Assembly: GCA_037132075.1 (NCBI GenBank) | Contig: JBAXPV010000038.1 | Span: 1-37,800, forward strand | Length of the DNA stretch: 37,800 bases | Reading direction: 5' to 3' | Origin: JBAXPV01 sp037132075 | GTDB taxonomy: Bacteria > Bacteroidota > Bacteroidia > Bacteroidales > CAIXZF01 | Part shown: positions 16,956 through 25,199 of the stretch, in pieces | Numbering within the stretch: the first letter of the stretch is position 1 | How the letters are laid out: every line of letters starts with the position of its first letter | Program-made: the position numbers and the translations under genes | The notes under the pieces: model-generated | Told to the model about the DNA's origin: nothing | What the model saw: the letters and a program-made list of their open reading frames with translations, nothing else | Databases searched by the model: none

Positions 16956-17278
16956 TTTAATCGGTTCAACAGGTTAATATCAACGGAATCCACATTTCTT
17001 CGCATCATCACGAGGATAGAGAGTCCGACTGCAATTTCCGCAGCAGCTACGACCATGATAAAAAACACCATGACCTGACCTGCCGGGTCTGAATGATAGG
17101 CTGAGAAAGCAGCGAGCAGTAGATTTACCGAGTTCAGCATCAGCTCAATACACATCAGGATGATAATAGTGTTCCGGCGGAATAGTACGCCTAAAACCCC
17201 GATGGAAAACAATGTGATGCTTAGCCAGAGGTAATACTGGAGTGGGACAATCTGTATAGCGGTATGAAACTTTTCCAT
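16949..17278 (-). CDS. nuoK: NADH-quinone oxidoreductase subunit K
   Basis: Small three-helix membrane subunit of 109 residues (family about 100). Helices lie at about 14-33, 38-58 and 70-92. Two conserved membrane glutamates are visible: one in IILMCIELMLNSVNLLL (about residue 41) and one in VVAAAEIAVGLSILV (about 78). Both belong to the proton path linking the quinone site to the pumps. It starts three bases after the nuoJ stop. Confidence 0.95.
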   Translation of the reverse strand: MEKFHTAIQIVPLQYYLWLSITLFSIGVLGVLFRRNTIIILMCIELMLNSVNLLLAAFSAYHSDPAGQVMVFFIMVVAAAEIAVGLSILVMMRRNVDSVDINLLNRLKW

Positions 17279-17281
17279 GCT

Positions 17282-17785
17282 TTATGATTTTTTTGGGGCA
17301 TCCCTTTTCGATAACATAACGGCACCTACCATGGCAGAAATAAAAAGGACAGAAGTAACTTCAAAAGGGAGCATATAGGTCTGGTACAGGACTTTTCCGA
17401 GCGTCTGAACCAATCCGATTTGTGGATCCATAGGGTTGCGGGCAACCACAAGGCTGGCATCTTTGAGAGAGGCAAGCAGAACCAGGAACAAAAGGCCACC
17501 CGACATCACGGCAGAAATTTTAGTCAGATTTGATTTATGAGGCTCATTCCGGGAATTTAGGTTCATCAGCATGATTACAAAAAGAAACAGAACCATGATA
17601 GCACCAGTATATACGATGATATGAACGATGGCCAGGAACTGGGCGTTGAGTAGGATGTAATGCCCGGCAATAGATAGAAAACAGATGACCAGGTATATCA
17701 CGCTTTTGATAGGATTCTTTGCGAATACTACCATCAGGGCGCTAAACACTGCTACACAGGCCAGAAGGTAAAAGAAATAGATCAT
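17282..17785 (-). CDS. nuoJ: NADH-quinone oxidoreductase subunit J
   Basis: Membrane subunit of 167 residues with five hydrophobic segments. VVFAKNPIKSVIYLVICFLS (helix 2) and LAIVHIIVYTGAIMVLFLFVIMLMNL (helix 3, containing the pi-bulge region with its conserved Tyr/Gly; about 51-76) are the family hallmarks. The last helix is FEVTSVLFISAMVGAVML. It starts five bases after the nuoI stop. Confidence 0.94.
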   Translation of the reverse strand: MIYFFYLLACVAVFSALMVVFAKNPIKSVIYLVICFLSIAGHYILLNAQFLAIVHIIVYTGAIMVLFLFVIMLMNLNSRNEPHKSNLTKISAVMSGGLLFLVLLASLKDASLVVARNPMDPQIGLVQTLGKVLYQTYMLPFEVTSVLFISAMVGAVMLSKRDAPKKS

Positions 17786-17790
17786 TTTAT

Positions 17791-18366
17791 TTATCGGTTG
17801 TGTGCAAAGTTCTTGTTTTTCTTGAATTCGAGTACTTTTTCGGTCTGCCTTTTTGAGACATCGATTCTTTGAGCAGGGTCCAACGGCTCAGTCAGTTTAG
17901 TTTTGTCATAGATGAAAGGTTGGCGCTCATAATCTGATTCAACGATACGATCGGTGAGGAAGATGGCTTCTTTAGGGCAGGCTTCTTCACAGTCGCCACA
18001 GAAGATACAGCGGAGCATGTTAATCTCGTAGGAAGCTGCATATTTCTCCTCACGGTAAAGGTGTTCTTCGCCTTTTTTCCGTTCCCCTGCCACAATGGTT
18101 ATTGCCTCGGCAGGGCAGGATACGGCGCAGAGTCCACAGGCAGTGCATCGTTCACGACCTTCGTCGTCACGCTTTAAAACATGTTTGCCCCTGTAGATTG
18201 CACTAAAAGGACGGCTAACTTCCGGATAGCTTATTGTAGCCTTAGCGGCGAAAAAATGCCTGAGGGTGATCGCCATTCCTTTGAGGATGGCCGGGATGTA
18301 TATCTTCTCCCACAAGCTCATTTTTTTCTTGCTAACGACAATGGACCGGTTTGTCAAGGCTTGCAT
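17791..18366 (-). CDS. nuoI: NADH-quinone oxidoreductase subunit I (two 4Fe-4S clusters)
   Basis: Peripheral-arm ferredoxin-like subunit of 191 residues holding clusters N6a and N6b. Two motifs are complete: C74-x2-C77-x2-C80-x3-C84-P and C120-x2-C123-x2-C126-x3-C130-P. The amphipathic N-terminal region (WEKIYIPAILKGMAITLRHFF) docks to the membrane arm. ATG 18366 is used; Met16 (MSLWEK) is an alternative that removes a basic leader. It starts nine bases after the nuoH stop. Confidence 0.95.
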   Translation of the reverse strand: MQALTNRSIVVSKKKMSLWEKIYIPAILKGMAITLRHFFAAKATISYPEVSRPFSAIYRGKHVLKRDDEGRERCTACGLCAVSCPAEAITIVAGERKKGEEHLYREEKYAASYEINMLRCIFCGDCEEACPKEAIFLTDRIVESDYERQPFIYDKTKLTEPLDPAQRIDVSKRQTEKVLEFKKNKNFAHNR

Positions 18367-18375
18367 AGGGATGGT

Positions 18376-19410
18376 TTAAAATAAAAAGTCTTTAAAAAAC
18401 AGAAATCCCCCTGTCAGAAGAATATTCAAAATAGCCAATGGTATCAATCCTTTCCAGCCCAGATTCATGAGCTGATCATAACGGAATCGAGGCAATGTCC
18501 ATCGGATCCACATAAAAAGGAAAATCAGCATAAAAATTTTGAGGAAGAAAAACATACTGCCAATCAAAGTGATGGCATTGGATGAAAGCGGCAGCGAATC
18601 AATAAAGGGCATCTGGTAACCACCAAAATACAAGGTTGCGATTACCGCTGAGGAGATAAACATATTGATATACTCGGCAAAGAGGTAAAATCCAAGTTTC
18701 ATACTACTGTATTCGGTATGGAATCCCCCGATCAATTCGGTCTCACATTCGGGGAGGTCGAAAGGTGCACGGTTGGTTTCGGCAAATGCACAGATCAAAA
18801 AGATGAAAAAACCCAGGGGTTGAATGAAAATATTCCAGTGCCCTCCAGCTTGTTGTTCTACAATTTCATGCAAACTCAAAGTTCCTGTGGTGAGTATCAA
18901 TGCGACAATCGACATGCCCATCGCCAGTTCATAGCTGATCATCTGGGAAGCAGCACGAATAGAGCCCAACAAGGCATATTTATTGTTGGAAGCCCAACCA
19001 CCGATCATGATTCCATAAATTCCTATGGAGACCATGGCAAATATGTACAAAACTCCAATATTCAAATCGGCGATCTGCAGCGAAAAGGTCTCTCCTTTAT
19101 ACGTAAGTTCTTTTCCCCAGGGGATCACAACCCCCGTAAGCAGCGCTGTTGTCATGGCGATGGATGGCCCCAGGATAAATAAGGTCTTGTTCGCCGACAT
19201 GGGGATGATCTCTTCTTTCATAAACATCTTGATCCCATCGGCCAGGGGCTGCAGTAAGCCAAATGGCCCTGCCCGGTTGGGTCCGCGGCGGTCCTGCATG
19301 AAAGCCGCAACCTTGCGCTCCGCATAAGTAGCATACATCGCGACGACGAGCGTGATCACCAGGATTCCAAAAAGGAAGAATATTTTATATCCTATCTGAA
19401 GACTATCCAT
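18376..19410 (-). CDS. nuoH: NADH-quinone oxidoreductase subunit H
   Basis: Membrane subunit of 344 residues that forms the quinone tunnel with NuoB and NuoD. ERKVAAFMQDRRGPNRAGPFG (about 30-50; 20-residue core shown by RRGPNRAGP) is the first conserved loop. FAETNRAPFDLPECETELIGG (about 207-227) is the glutamate-rich quinone-access loop. FHTEYSSMKLGFYLFAEY and WIRWTLPRFRYDQLM follow. About eight helices. Overlaps the nuoG stop by eight bases. Confidence 0.95.
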   Translation of the reverse strand: MDSLQIGYKIFFLFGILVITLVVAMYATYAERKVAAFMQDRRGPNRAGPFGLLQPLADGIKMFMKEEIIPMSANKTLFILGPSIAMTTALLTGVVIPWGKELTYKGETFSLQIADLNIGVLYIFAMVSIGIYGIMIGGWASNNKYALLGSIRAASQMISYELAMGMSIVALILTTGTLSLHEIVEQQAGGHWNIFIQPLGFFIFLICAFAETNRAPFDLPECETELIGGFHTEYSSMKLGFYLFAEYINMFISSAVIATLYFGGYQMPFIDSLPLSSNAITLIGSMFFFLKIFMLIFLFMWIRWTLPRFRYDQLMNLGWKGLIPLAILNILLTGGFLFFKDFLF

Positions 19411-20377
19411 CGTTTTCGGGATTTAGATTGAAAACCGGGTCTTTTGGCGGGTCCGGGATACGTTCATAATGGTTTTGGGCGATAACTGAAGAGCGCTCGA
19501 TCTTCCTGGGTCCTTCAATCACCCAGTCTTTTTCCTCTTTATGTTCAAAGCGGCAGTCGTTACAAATAAACTCTGGAACTTCCCCGTATTTGTCTTTACG
19601 TCCGGTCACCCTGAGCACTGATTTCCCTGACATCCAAACAACGACTTTTCCGCAGCATTTGCTACATTCACGATGAGCATCATAAGCATTGGTAAACCAG
19701 ACGCGGCTTTTAAAGCGAAAGGTCTTGTCGGTCAGCGCACCGACCGGGCAAACATCGATGACATTCCCTGAGAAATCATTGTCGATGACATTGTTAATAT
19801 AAGTCCCGATTTCAGACTGATCCCCGCGATAAAGCACACCATGAACCCGTTTGTCGGTGATTTGATCCGCAGTATACACACAGCGGTAACATAAGATGCA
19901 GCGATTCATATGAAGCTGGATCTTATCTCCAATGTCAATACGCTCAAAGGTCCTTCTCACTTCTTCAGAACGCTGTACTTCTTCTCCATGGGCATAGGAA
20001 AGATTCTGCAAGTCACATTCACCAGCCTGGTCACAGATGGGACAATCCAGCGGGTGGTTGATCAGCAAAAACTCGACGATATGTTTCCTTGTTTCCAGCA
20101 CTTCGGGAGAAGTGATATTTTGCACGATCATCCCATCTTGCACGGCAGTGGAGCATGAGGCCACCAGTTTCGGCATGGGACGTGGATCTTTTTCGGACCC
20201 CCGGCTTACTTTTACGAGACAGGTCCTACACTTACCACCGCTGCCTTTCAGCTTCGAATAGTAACACATCGCGGGAGGAACGATATCGCCGCCAACCTTC
20301 CTGGCTGCATTCAGGATGGTGGTACCGGGTTCAACCTCGATCTCTATATTGTCTATGGTTATTTTGATAAGGGACAT
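19403..20377 (-). CDS. nuoG: Short NuoG-type iron-sulfur subunit lacking the molybdopterin-like domain
   Basis: Carries electrons from NuoF/E to NuoI in the peripheral arm. At 324 residues it is about a third to a half of the E. coli-type subunit (about 900) and ends soon after the N-terminal cluster domain. Ligand sets visible: 2Fe-2S (C38, C50, C53, C75); His-ligated N5 (H108, C112, C115, C121); N4 (C160, C163, C166, C210). A further set follows: C238-x2-C241-C242 and C272-x2-C275, where an N7 site would be, but in a CxxC...CxxC arrangement. Short NuoG proteins are known in Bacteroidota. The start overlaps the nuoF end by 19 bases. Confidence 0.92.
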   Translation of the reverse strand: MSLIKITIDNIEIEVEPGTTILNAARKVGGDIVPPAMCYYSKLKGSGGKCRTCLVKVSRGSEKDPRPMPKLVASCSTAVQDGMIVQNITSPEVLETRKHIVEFLLINHPLDCPICDQAGECDLQNLSYAHGEEVQRSEEVRRTFERIDIGDKIQLHMNRCILCYRCVYTADQITDKRVHGVLYRGDQSEIGTYINNVIDNDFSGNVIDVCPVGALTDKTFRFKSRVWFTNAYDAHRECSKCCGKVVVWMSGKSVLRVTGRKDKYGEVPEFICNDCRFEHKEEKDWVIEGPRKIERSSVIAQNHYERIPDPPKDPVFNLNPENDG

Positions 20378-21666
20378 CTTTTTTCAATCACGTGTTGTTC
20401 AAATTCATGTCTGAAGTGCCTGATGGCGCTACGAACAGGCCAGGCTGCCGCATCGCCCAACGGACAGATGGTGTTGCCTTCAATATTCTTTGCCACATCA
20501 GCCAGCAGGTCAATGTCCGACATTTTGCCATGACCGGATTCCATGCGGTGTAAGACTTTCTCCATCCATCCGGTTCCTTCACGGCAAGGGCTGCATTGGC
20601 CGCAGGATTCGTGGTGATAAAAACGGGTGAAGTTCCAGAGATTTTTAACGATACAAGTCGTCTCATCCATTACGATAAATCCTCCGGATCCCAGCATTGT
20701 CCCTGTCTCAAATCCTCCTTCACTGAGTGATTCATAAGTAAGCAGACGAGGCTCGCCCCGGGCTGTCTTTAAAATCAACTCAGCCGGAAGTATCGGCACT
20801 GACGAGCCCCCGGCAACCACAGCTTTTAGCCTGTTGCCATATCGGATTCCGCCACAGTATTCATCAGAATAAATGAATTCTTCGACAGGCAATCCCAGTT
20901 CAATTTCATAAACCCCGGGTTTATTGATATGCCCGCAAGCAGATATCAACTTCGTCCCGGCACTTTTCCAAACCCCAAATTTTGAATAGGCATCTCCGCC
21001 ATTGTTGATGATCCAGGGAACTGAAGCCAATGTCTCAACGTTGTTTACTACGGTTGGGCAGCCCCATAAGCCCGATACGGCTGGGAAAGGAGGCTTGATT
21101 CTCGGGTTGCCACGCTTGCCCTCAAGTGATTCAATGAGCGCAGTCTCTTCTCCGCAGATATAGGCGCCGGCACCTGGATGACAATAAATGTCAAGCGAAT
21201 AGGAGCTCCCTTTGATATTTTTCCCAAGATAGCCTGCTTTGTAGGCTTCTTCGAGGGCTTTCTCGAGGATACGTAATACATAAAGCAGCTCCCCACGGAT
21301 GTAAATGTAGGCAGTATTGGCGCCCAAAGCATAGGCTGAAAGGATCATTCCTTCAATCAGCAAATGCGGGTTACGTTCTGCGAAATACCTGTCTTTGAAA
21401 GTACCTGGCTCGCTTTCATCAAAGTTACAGATGAGATAATGAGGCTTACCGGTATTCCGGTCTAGAAAACTCCATTTCATCCCTGTCGGGAATCCGGCCC
21501 CGCCGCGTCCACGAAGGCTGGACTTCTTCACTTCCTCCAGCACATCTTCCGGTTTCATGTCTTTCAGGGCTTTGTCAACAGAGGCATAGCCGCCCAAAGC
21601 GCGGAAAGTGCCCAGGTCGCAGAGATTCGCATTGTCGATATTTTCCAGGAGGATTTTCTTACCCAT
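20359..21666 (-). CDS. nuoF: NADH-quinone oxidoreductase subunit F (NADH/FMN site)
   Basis: Oxidises NADH via FMN and passes electrons to cluster N3. The 435 residues include GRGGAGFPTGMKWSFL (about 53-68), which binds FMN and NADH; CNFDESEPGTFKDR; GAGAYICGEETALIESLEG; and the N3 cluster ligands C355, C358, C361 (ESCGQCSPCREGTGW) and C401 (NTICPLGD). It is encoded between nuoE (two-base gap) and nuoG (overlap), so E, F and G should be made in step. Confidence 0.96.
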   Translation of the reverse strand: MGKKILLENIDNANLCDLGTFRALGGYASVDKALKDMKPEDVLEEVKKSSLRGRGGAGFPTGMKWSFLDRNTGKPHYLICNFDESEPGTFKDRYFAERNPHLLIEGMILSAYALGANTAYIYIRGELLYVLRILEKALEEAYKAGYLGKNIKGSSYSLDIYCHPGAGAYICGEETALIESLEGKRGNPRIKPPFPAVSGLWGCPTVVNNVETLASVPWIINNGGDAYSKFGVWKSAGTKLISACGHINKPGVYEIELGLPVEEFIYSDEYCGGIRYGNRLKAVVAGGSSVPILPAELILKTARGEPRLLTYESLSEGGFETGTMLGSGGFIVMDETTCIVKNLWNFTRFYHHESCGQCSPCREGTGWMEKVLHRMESGHGKMSDIDLLADVAKNIEGNTICPLGDAAAWPVRSAIRHFRHEFEQHVIEKRCPLSK

Positions 21667-21668
21667 GG

Positions 21669-22190
21669 CTAAATGTATGGGTTTTGAGCAGAAGACTTTT
21701 GTTCTTTCGAAAAATTCTCCAGCAGTTCATCTACTTTTTCAATACTCAGGTTTTCATGATAATCCAGTCCTACCTGCATCACAGGTGCATTTCCACAAGC
21801 GGCAAGACATTCCACGGTTTTCAGGGTAAACATGCCGTCAGCCGTGGTTTCACCGGCTTTGATATTCAATTTCTTTTCCAGGTGTTCCACAATCTCTTCT
21901 GCGCCATTGAGCCAGCATGGGCCTGTGCGACAAATTTCGAGTACACATTTCCCGACAGGCTTTAGGTTGAACATGCTGTAAAAACTGGCAACCTCGAAGA
22001 CCTCAATAGGCTGTAAATCCAATAATGAAGCTACATATTCCATCGTCTCCGCACTAAGCCAGCCCCCGAATTCAGCCTGTGCCATATGCAAAACAGGCAG
22101 GAGCGCTGATTTCTGTTTCCCTTCGGGATAACGGGATTTCAGCTTCTCTATGATCTTCAGGCTTTGTGTATCAAATTTTATCACAATCAC
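21669..22190 (-). CDS. nuoE: NADH-quinone oxidoreductase subunit E (2Fe-2S N1a)
   Basis: Thioredoxin-fold 24-kDa-type subunit of 173 residues holding cluster N1a through C87-x4-C92 and C128-x3-C132, all present. The helical N-terminal part includes KSALLPVLHMAQAEFGGWLS and ASFYSMFNLKPVGK. The start is GTG at 22190; a second GTG two codons later (22184) is possible and no ATG fits. A 112-bp gap separates it from nuoD, the only sizeable gap inside the nuo operon. Confidence 0.94.
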   Translation of the reverse strand: MIVIKFDTQSLKIIEKLKSRYPEGKQKSALLPVLHMAQAEFGGWLSAETMEYVASLLDLQPIEVFEVASFYSMFNLKPVGKCVLEICRTGPCWLNGAEEIVEHLEKKLNIKAGETTADGMFTLKTVECLAACGNAPVMQVGLDYHENLSIEKVDELLENFSKEQKSSAQNPYI

Positions 22191-22241
22191 TAATTCTAAT
22201 TTCTATAAAAAATTCTGTGTGCCCTGTTTGCCCCTCCTAAA

Positions 22242-22262
22242 TCCTCCCCCAATTGGGGAGGA
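22242..22262. repeat. Perfect hairpin in the nuoD-nuoE gap
   Basis: TCCTCCCC (22242-22249), loop CAATT, GGGGAGGA (22255-22262). It could act as an intercistronic stabiliser or partial terminator of the nuo message, or be a dispersed palindrome inserted here. No U tract follows on the minus strand. Confidence 0.5.
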
Positions 22263-22279
22263 CTTAGTCTCCTGGGACA

Positions 22280-22300
22280 CTAACGACTAACTTCTAACTC
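22280..22300. repeat. CTAACGA-family heptamer array near the nuoD stop
   Basis: Three in-phase units (CTAACGA, CTAACTT, CTAACTC) ending three bases from the nuoD stop codon. Same family as 29108-29135 and, inverted, 36980-37000. Confidence 0.6.
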
Positions 22301-22302
22301 TT

Positions 22303-23544
22303 CTATGCATCCAACTCTCCTGCAATTACATTCATACTACTCATTGTCAATACGGCATCCGAAAGCATACTGCCTTTTACCATCTCAGGGTAGGCCTGGT
22401 AATAGATGAAACCGGGACGGCGAAAATGCAAGCGGAATGGGGTTCTCCCGCCATCGCTGACAAGGTAAAATCCCAACTCACCGTTGGCGCCTTCAATGCA
22501 ATGATAAACCTCTCCTTTGGGGATATCCGTTTCTCCCATCACAATTTTAAAGTGATAGATGAGGGCTTCCATACTGTTGTATACTTTTTCTTTAAACGGA
22601 AGCACATAGTCCGATTCAGTGGCAATATAGGTTTCCTTATCCTGAAGCTTTTCCAGCTTGTCGAGTGCCTGTCGGATAATCGATAGGCTCTGCCACATTT
22701 CTTCCTGGCGAACCATAAAACGATCATAGGTGTCTCCGCTGGTGCCAAGCGGAATGTTGAATTCAAATTCCTCATAAGATGAATATGGATTCATCACCCT
22801 GACATCATAATCAACTCCGGCCGCCCTGAGGTTTGGGCCAGTGAACCCATAATTCAGCGCTTTTTCTGCCGAAATAGGACCAACGTTGATGGTGCGGTCC
22901 ATGAAGATGCGGTTCCGCATGAGAAGTTTCTCAAACTCTTTGAGTACAGCAGGATATTCTTTGATAAACTGCTTGATTTTTACCCAGGCCGTTGGGCTGA
23001 AATTCCGTTCAAACCCACCGATACGACCCATATTCGTGGTAAGCCGTGATCCGCAAATCTCTTCATAAATTTCATAGATCTTTTCCCTTTGTTGAAAAAG
23101 ATAGACAAAACCTGTGAGGGCGCCACTGTCAACGCCAATAACAGAATTACATATGTTATGATCCCCGATTCGGGCAAGTTCCATGATGATCACCCTGAGA
23201 TAATCGACCCGCTTCGGAACTTTGATTCCAAGTAGTTTTTCTACTGTCATATGCCAGCCCATGTTATTCAATGGTGCGGAGCAGTAGTTCAACCTGTCGG
23301 TAATTGGTGTGATTTGGTAAAACGGACGCCGTTCAGCAAGTTTTTCGAAGGCACGGTGGATATACCCGATAGTTTGAGAAGTATCCACAACGAATTCACC
23401 ATCCATTGTCATGACATTCTGAAAGACTCCATGAGTGGCAGGATGCGTAGGCCCGAGGTTCAGGGTGTTATATTCCCTGATTTCTTCTCCTGCAACATAA
23501 TCGGCAGGGGTCCAGATATTTCTTTTTTCATCGTTCTCTGCCAT
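22303..23544 (-). CDS. nuoD: NADH-quinone oxidoreductase subunit D
   Basis: The 49-kDa-type subunit that forms the quinone head-group site with NuoB. The 413 residues carry the N-terminal GPTHPATHG (about 32-40), with the His that hydrogen-bonds quinone; GYIHRAFEKLAERR; NICNSVIGVDSGALTGFVY; ERNFSPTAWVK in place of the more usual helical segment; and the C-terminal GELGFYLVSDGG plus RLHFRRPGFIYYQA. It is separate from nuoC, unlike the E. coli fusion, with a three-base gap between them. Confidence 0.95.
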   Translation of the reverse strand: MAENDEKRNIWTPADYVAGEEIREYNTLNLGPTHPATHGVFQNVMTMDGEFVVDTSQTIGYIHRAFEKLAERRPFYQITPITDRLNYCSAPLNNMGWHMTVEKLLGIKVPKRVDYLRVIIMELARIGDHNICNSVIGVDSGALTGFVYLFQQREKIYEIYEEICGSRLTTNMGRIGGFERNFSPTAWVKIKQFIKEYPAVLKEFEKLLMRNRIFMDRTINVGPISAEKALNYGFTGPNLRAAGVDYDVRVMNPYSSYEEFEFNIPLGTSGDTYDRFMVRQEEMWQSLSIIRQALDKLEKLQDKETYIATESDYVLPFKEKVYNSMEALIYHFKIVMGETDIPKGEVYHCIEGANGELGFYLVSDGGRTPFRLHFRRPGFIYYQAYPEMVKGSMLSDAVLTMSSMNVIAGELDA

Positions 23545-23547
23545 GGC

Positions 23548-24060
23548 TTATCTCCCAAACATCGCGTCATTTTTGTCTTCTCTTGTCTGATCTTCAAGGC
23601 GGAAGTCTTTTCGCAGGGGAAATCCTTCAAAGTCATCCACATTAAGGATGCGTACCAGGTTGGGATGCCCATCGAAGATAATCCCGAAAAAGTCAAAGGT
23701 CTCTCTTTCCATCCAGTTCGCAGCAGCAAAGATATTGGTGGCTGTCGGGAAATGCGGATTTTCAAGACTTGTCGCTGTCTTCAGCCTGATCCTGTGGCGA
23801 TTCACCATGCTGTGCAAGTGATATACCAGGCCAAGCTGGAGTGCATCATCAGGGTAATGCATCCCGCATAGTGAGGTCAGAAAGGTATATTGCAATTCCT
23901 CCTTTTTGTAAAGAAACTCCAGGATTTCGTCGATCTTGTCGTTCCATAGGGTGATACAGAAAATATCAACCGCTACTTCATGATGAAGGATAGCTCCAGG
24001 AAACCTGGTTTCCAGCATGCTTACCAGCAATTGGTCCCTATCGGTATTGATTTCAAACAT
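23548..24060 (-). CDS. nuoC: NADH-quinone oxidoreductase subunit C
   Basis: The 30-kDa-type subunit of 170 residues, a structural part of the Q module with no cofactor. The family signature is present near the C-terminus: ERETFDFFGIIFDGHPNLVR, then LNVDDFEGFPLRKDF (about 118-152). The N-terminal half is variable, as usual. Its ATG overlaps the nuoB stop (TAATG), giving translational coupling. Confidence 0.94.
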   Translation of the reverse strand: MFEINTDRDQLLVSMLETRFPGAILHHEVAVDIFCITLWNDKIDEILEFLYKKEELQYTFLTSLCGMHYPDDALQLGLVYHLHSMVNRHRIRLKTATSLENPHFPTATNIFAAANWMERETFDFFGIIFDGHPNLVRILNVDDFEGFPLRKDFRLEDQTREDKNDAMFGR

Positions 24061-24596
24061 TATTCGATATGGTATTTTGCCTGAAGATGTTCGTATTCAG
24101 GAGAATAACGCCTGCGGAGGGCTTCATTGCCAACCAATTCCTGTATCTTCAGAATTCCGTCAATGATTTGTTCGGGGCGGGGCGGACACCCAGGTACGTA
24201 GACATCTACCGGGATAATACGGTCGATACCTTGTAATACGCTGTAGGTGTCGAAAATGCCACCACTGGAAGCACAAGCTCCCACAGAAAGCACCCATTTC
24301 GGCTCAGCCATTTGAATATAGACTTCTTTCAGGATGGGTGCCATCTTTTTAGCGATGGTGCCCATCACCATCAGGAGGTCACTTTGTCGGGGTGAGAAAC
24401 TAAGTCTTTCGGAGCCAAAACGAGCAAGGTCGTAATGTGCGCCCATCGTAGCCATGAACTCAATACCACAACAAGAGGTGGCAAATGGCAGGGGCCAGAG
24501 GGAGTTTTTGCGCGCCAGGCCTACGGCATGCTGGAATGAAGTGGCGAAAAATCCCTTTCCGCTATGACCATCAGGTGTTGGTGCTATAATTACCAT
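24060..24596 (-). CDS. nuoB: NADH-quinone oxidoreductase subunit B (4Fe-4S N2)
   Basis: Holds the terminal cluster N2 that reduces quinone. The 178 residues carry all four ligands: the tandem C42-C43 in FATSCCGIEFMA, C108 in SVGACASSGG and C137 in VPGCPPRPE. RFGSERLSFSPRQSDLLMV is the conserved stretch between. It follows nuoA after a 27-bp gap. Confidence 0.96.
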   Translation of the reverse strand: MVIIAPTPDGHSGKGFFATSFQHAVGLARKNSLWPLPFATSCCGIEFMATMGAHYDLARFGSERLSFSPRQSDLLMVMGTIAKKMAPILKEVYIQMAEPKWVLSVGACASSGGIFDTYSVLQGIDRIIPVDVYVPGCPPRPEQIIDGILKIQELVGNEALRRRYSPEYEHLQAKYHIE

Positions 24597-24623
24597 GACT
24601 TTGTTTCCTAATTAGTGTGGAGG

Positions 24624-24983
24624 CTACTTTTCCCAGTTCAGTGCGCCTTTTAAAATGATATACAGGAAACCCAACATCAGGAGAACAAGGAAAAGAAGCA
24701 TTTCTAAAAAGCCCCTGCTTCCCAGCACTTTGAAGTTGACAGCCCATGGATACATAAAGATGACTTCGACATCGAAAAGAACAAAGAGGATGGCGATCAT
24801 GAAATATTTAATAGAAAAGGGGCTTCTGGCGTTTCCCATGCCTTCGATTCCACATTCAAAATTTTCCAGTTTCGCTTTTGATGGACGTTTCGGGCCAAGA
24901 CGATGCGATAACAACATCGTGGTGATGACGAATCCAAGGACAATGAACGTCTGGATCAATATGGGCAGATAATCGTGAGGCAT
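24624..24983 (-). CDS. nuoA: NADH-quinone oxidoreductase subunit A
   Basis: Three-helix membrane subunit, first gene of the operon. From ATG 24983 it has 119 residues, beginning MPHDYLPILIQTFIVLGFV. A TTG at 25013 would add ten residues (MLLIASQTQN) but is only about 20 bases from the promoter box and adds nothing conserved. The loop KLENFECGIEGMGNARSPFS carries the conserved Cys that becomes exposed in the deactive enzyme. FLFDVEVIFMYPW-like sequence (VLFDVEVIFMYPWAV) provides the conserved acidic residues of helix 2. Confidence 0.94.
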   Translation of the reverse strand: MPHDYLPILIQTFIVLGFVITTMLLSHRLGPKRPSKAKLENFECGIEGMGNARSPFSIKYFMIAILFVLFDVEVIFMYPWAVNFKVLGSRGFLEMLLFLVLLMLGFLYIILKGALNWEK

Positions 24984-25031
24984 ATTTTGGGTTTGTGAAG
25001 CAATTAACAACAAAGAAATAGATTTGTTTGG

Positions 25032-25039
25032 CTAAGATA
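25032..25039 (-). promoter_or_regulatory. Candidate -7 element of the nuo operon
   Basis: The minus strand reads TATCTTAG followed by CC, a one-base variant of TAnnTTTG, about 49 bp upstream of ATG 24983. It is the only promoter-like site seen for the 14-gene operon. Confidence 0.38.
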
Positions 25040-25110
25040 GAAAAAAATCAATCTAAAGTGCGTGAAAATCCAGTAGGAAAATCACTAAACGCTGAAATTG
25101 AAGGTGATAT

Positions 25111-25156
25111 ATTGTATCGCAGCGGGATGCAGTTTTATTGATTGTATCGCAGAGGG
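25111..25156. promoter_or_regulatory. Spaced direct repeat upstream of the M64 gene
   Basis: ATTGTATCGCAGCGGGA (25111-25127) and ATTGTATCGCAGAGGGA (25141-25157) are the same 17-mer with one difference, 30 bp apart start to start, about three helical turns. They lie just upstream of the TAACTTTG box, a position suited to an activator or repressor. Regulator unknown. Confidence 0.45.
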
Positions 25157-25173
25157 ACAAATAAAGGAATTTG

Positions 25174-25181
25174 TAACTTTG
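25174..25181 (+). promoter_or_regulatory. Candidate -7 element for the M64 peptidase
   Basis: TAACTTTG followed by CC, an exact TAnnTTTG match 18 bp before ATG 25200. It also shows that the in-frame start at 25098 is upstream of the promoter. Confidence 0.5.
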
Positions 25182-25199
25182 CCCTTTAAATTGATTTTC

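Noticed and set aside
18718..19182. 154-codon plus-strand ORF inside nuoH and its neighbours
   Set aside because: Antisense to conserved nuo sequence; composition is what the opposite strand of a membrane gene gives.
23251..23871. 206-codon plus-strand ORF over nuoC-nuoD
   Set aside because: It crosses two conserved genes in antisense and shows no domain.
24984..25013. TTG start for nuoA at 25013
   Set aside because: It adds ten non-conserved residues before the typical MPHDYLP start, and an ATG is available at 24983.
25098..25199. Extended N-terminus of the M64 peptidase from ATG 25098
   Set aside because: The extension spans the direct repeat and the TAACTTTG box, and the signal peptide begins at 25200.
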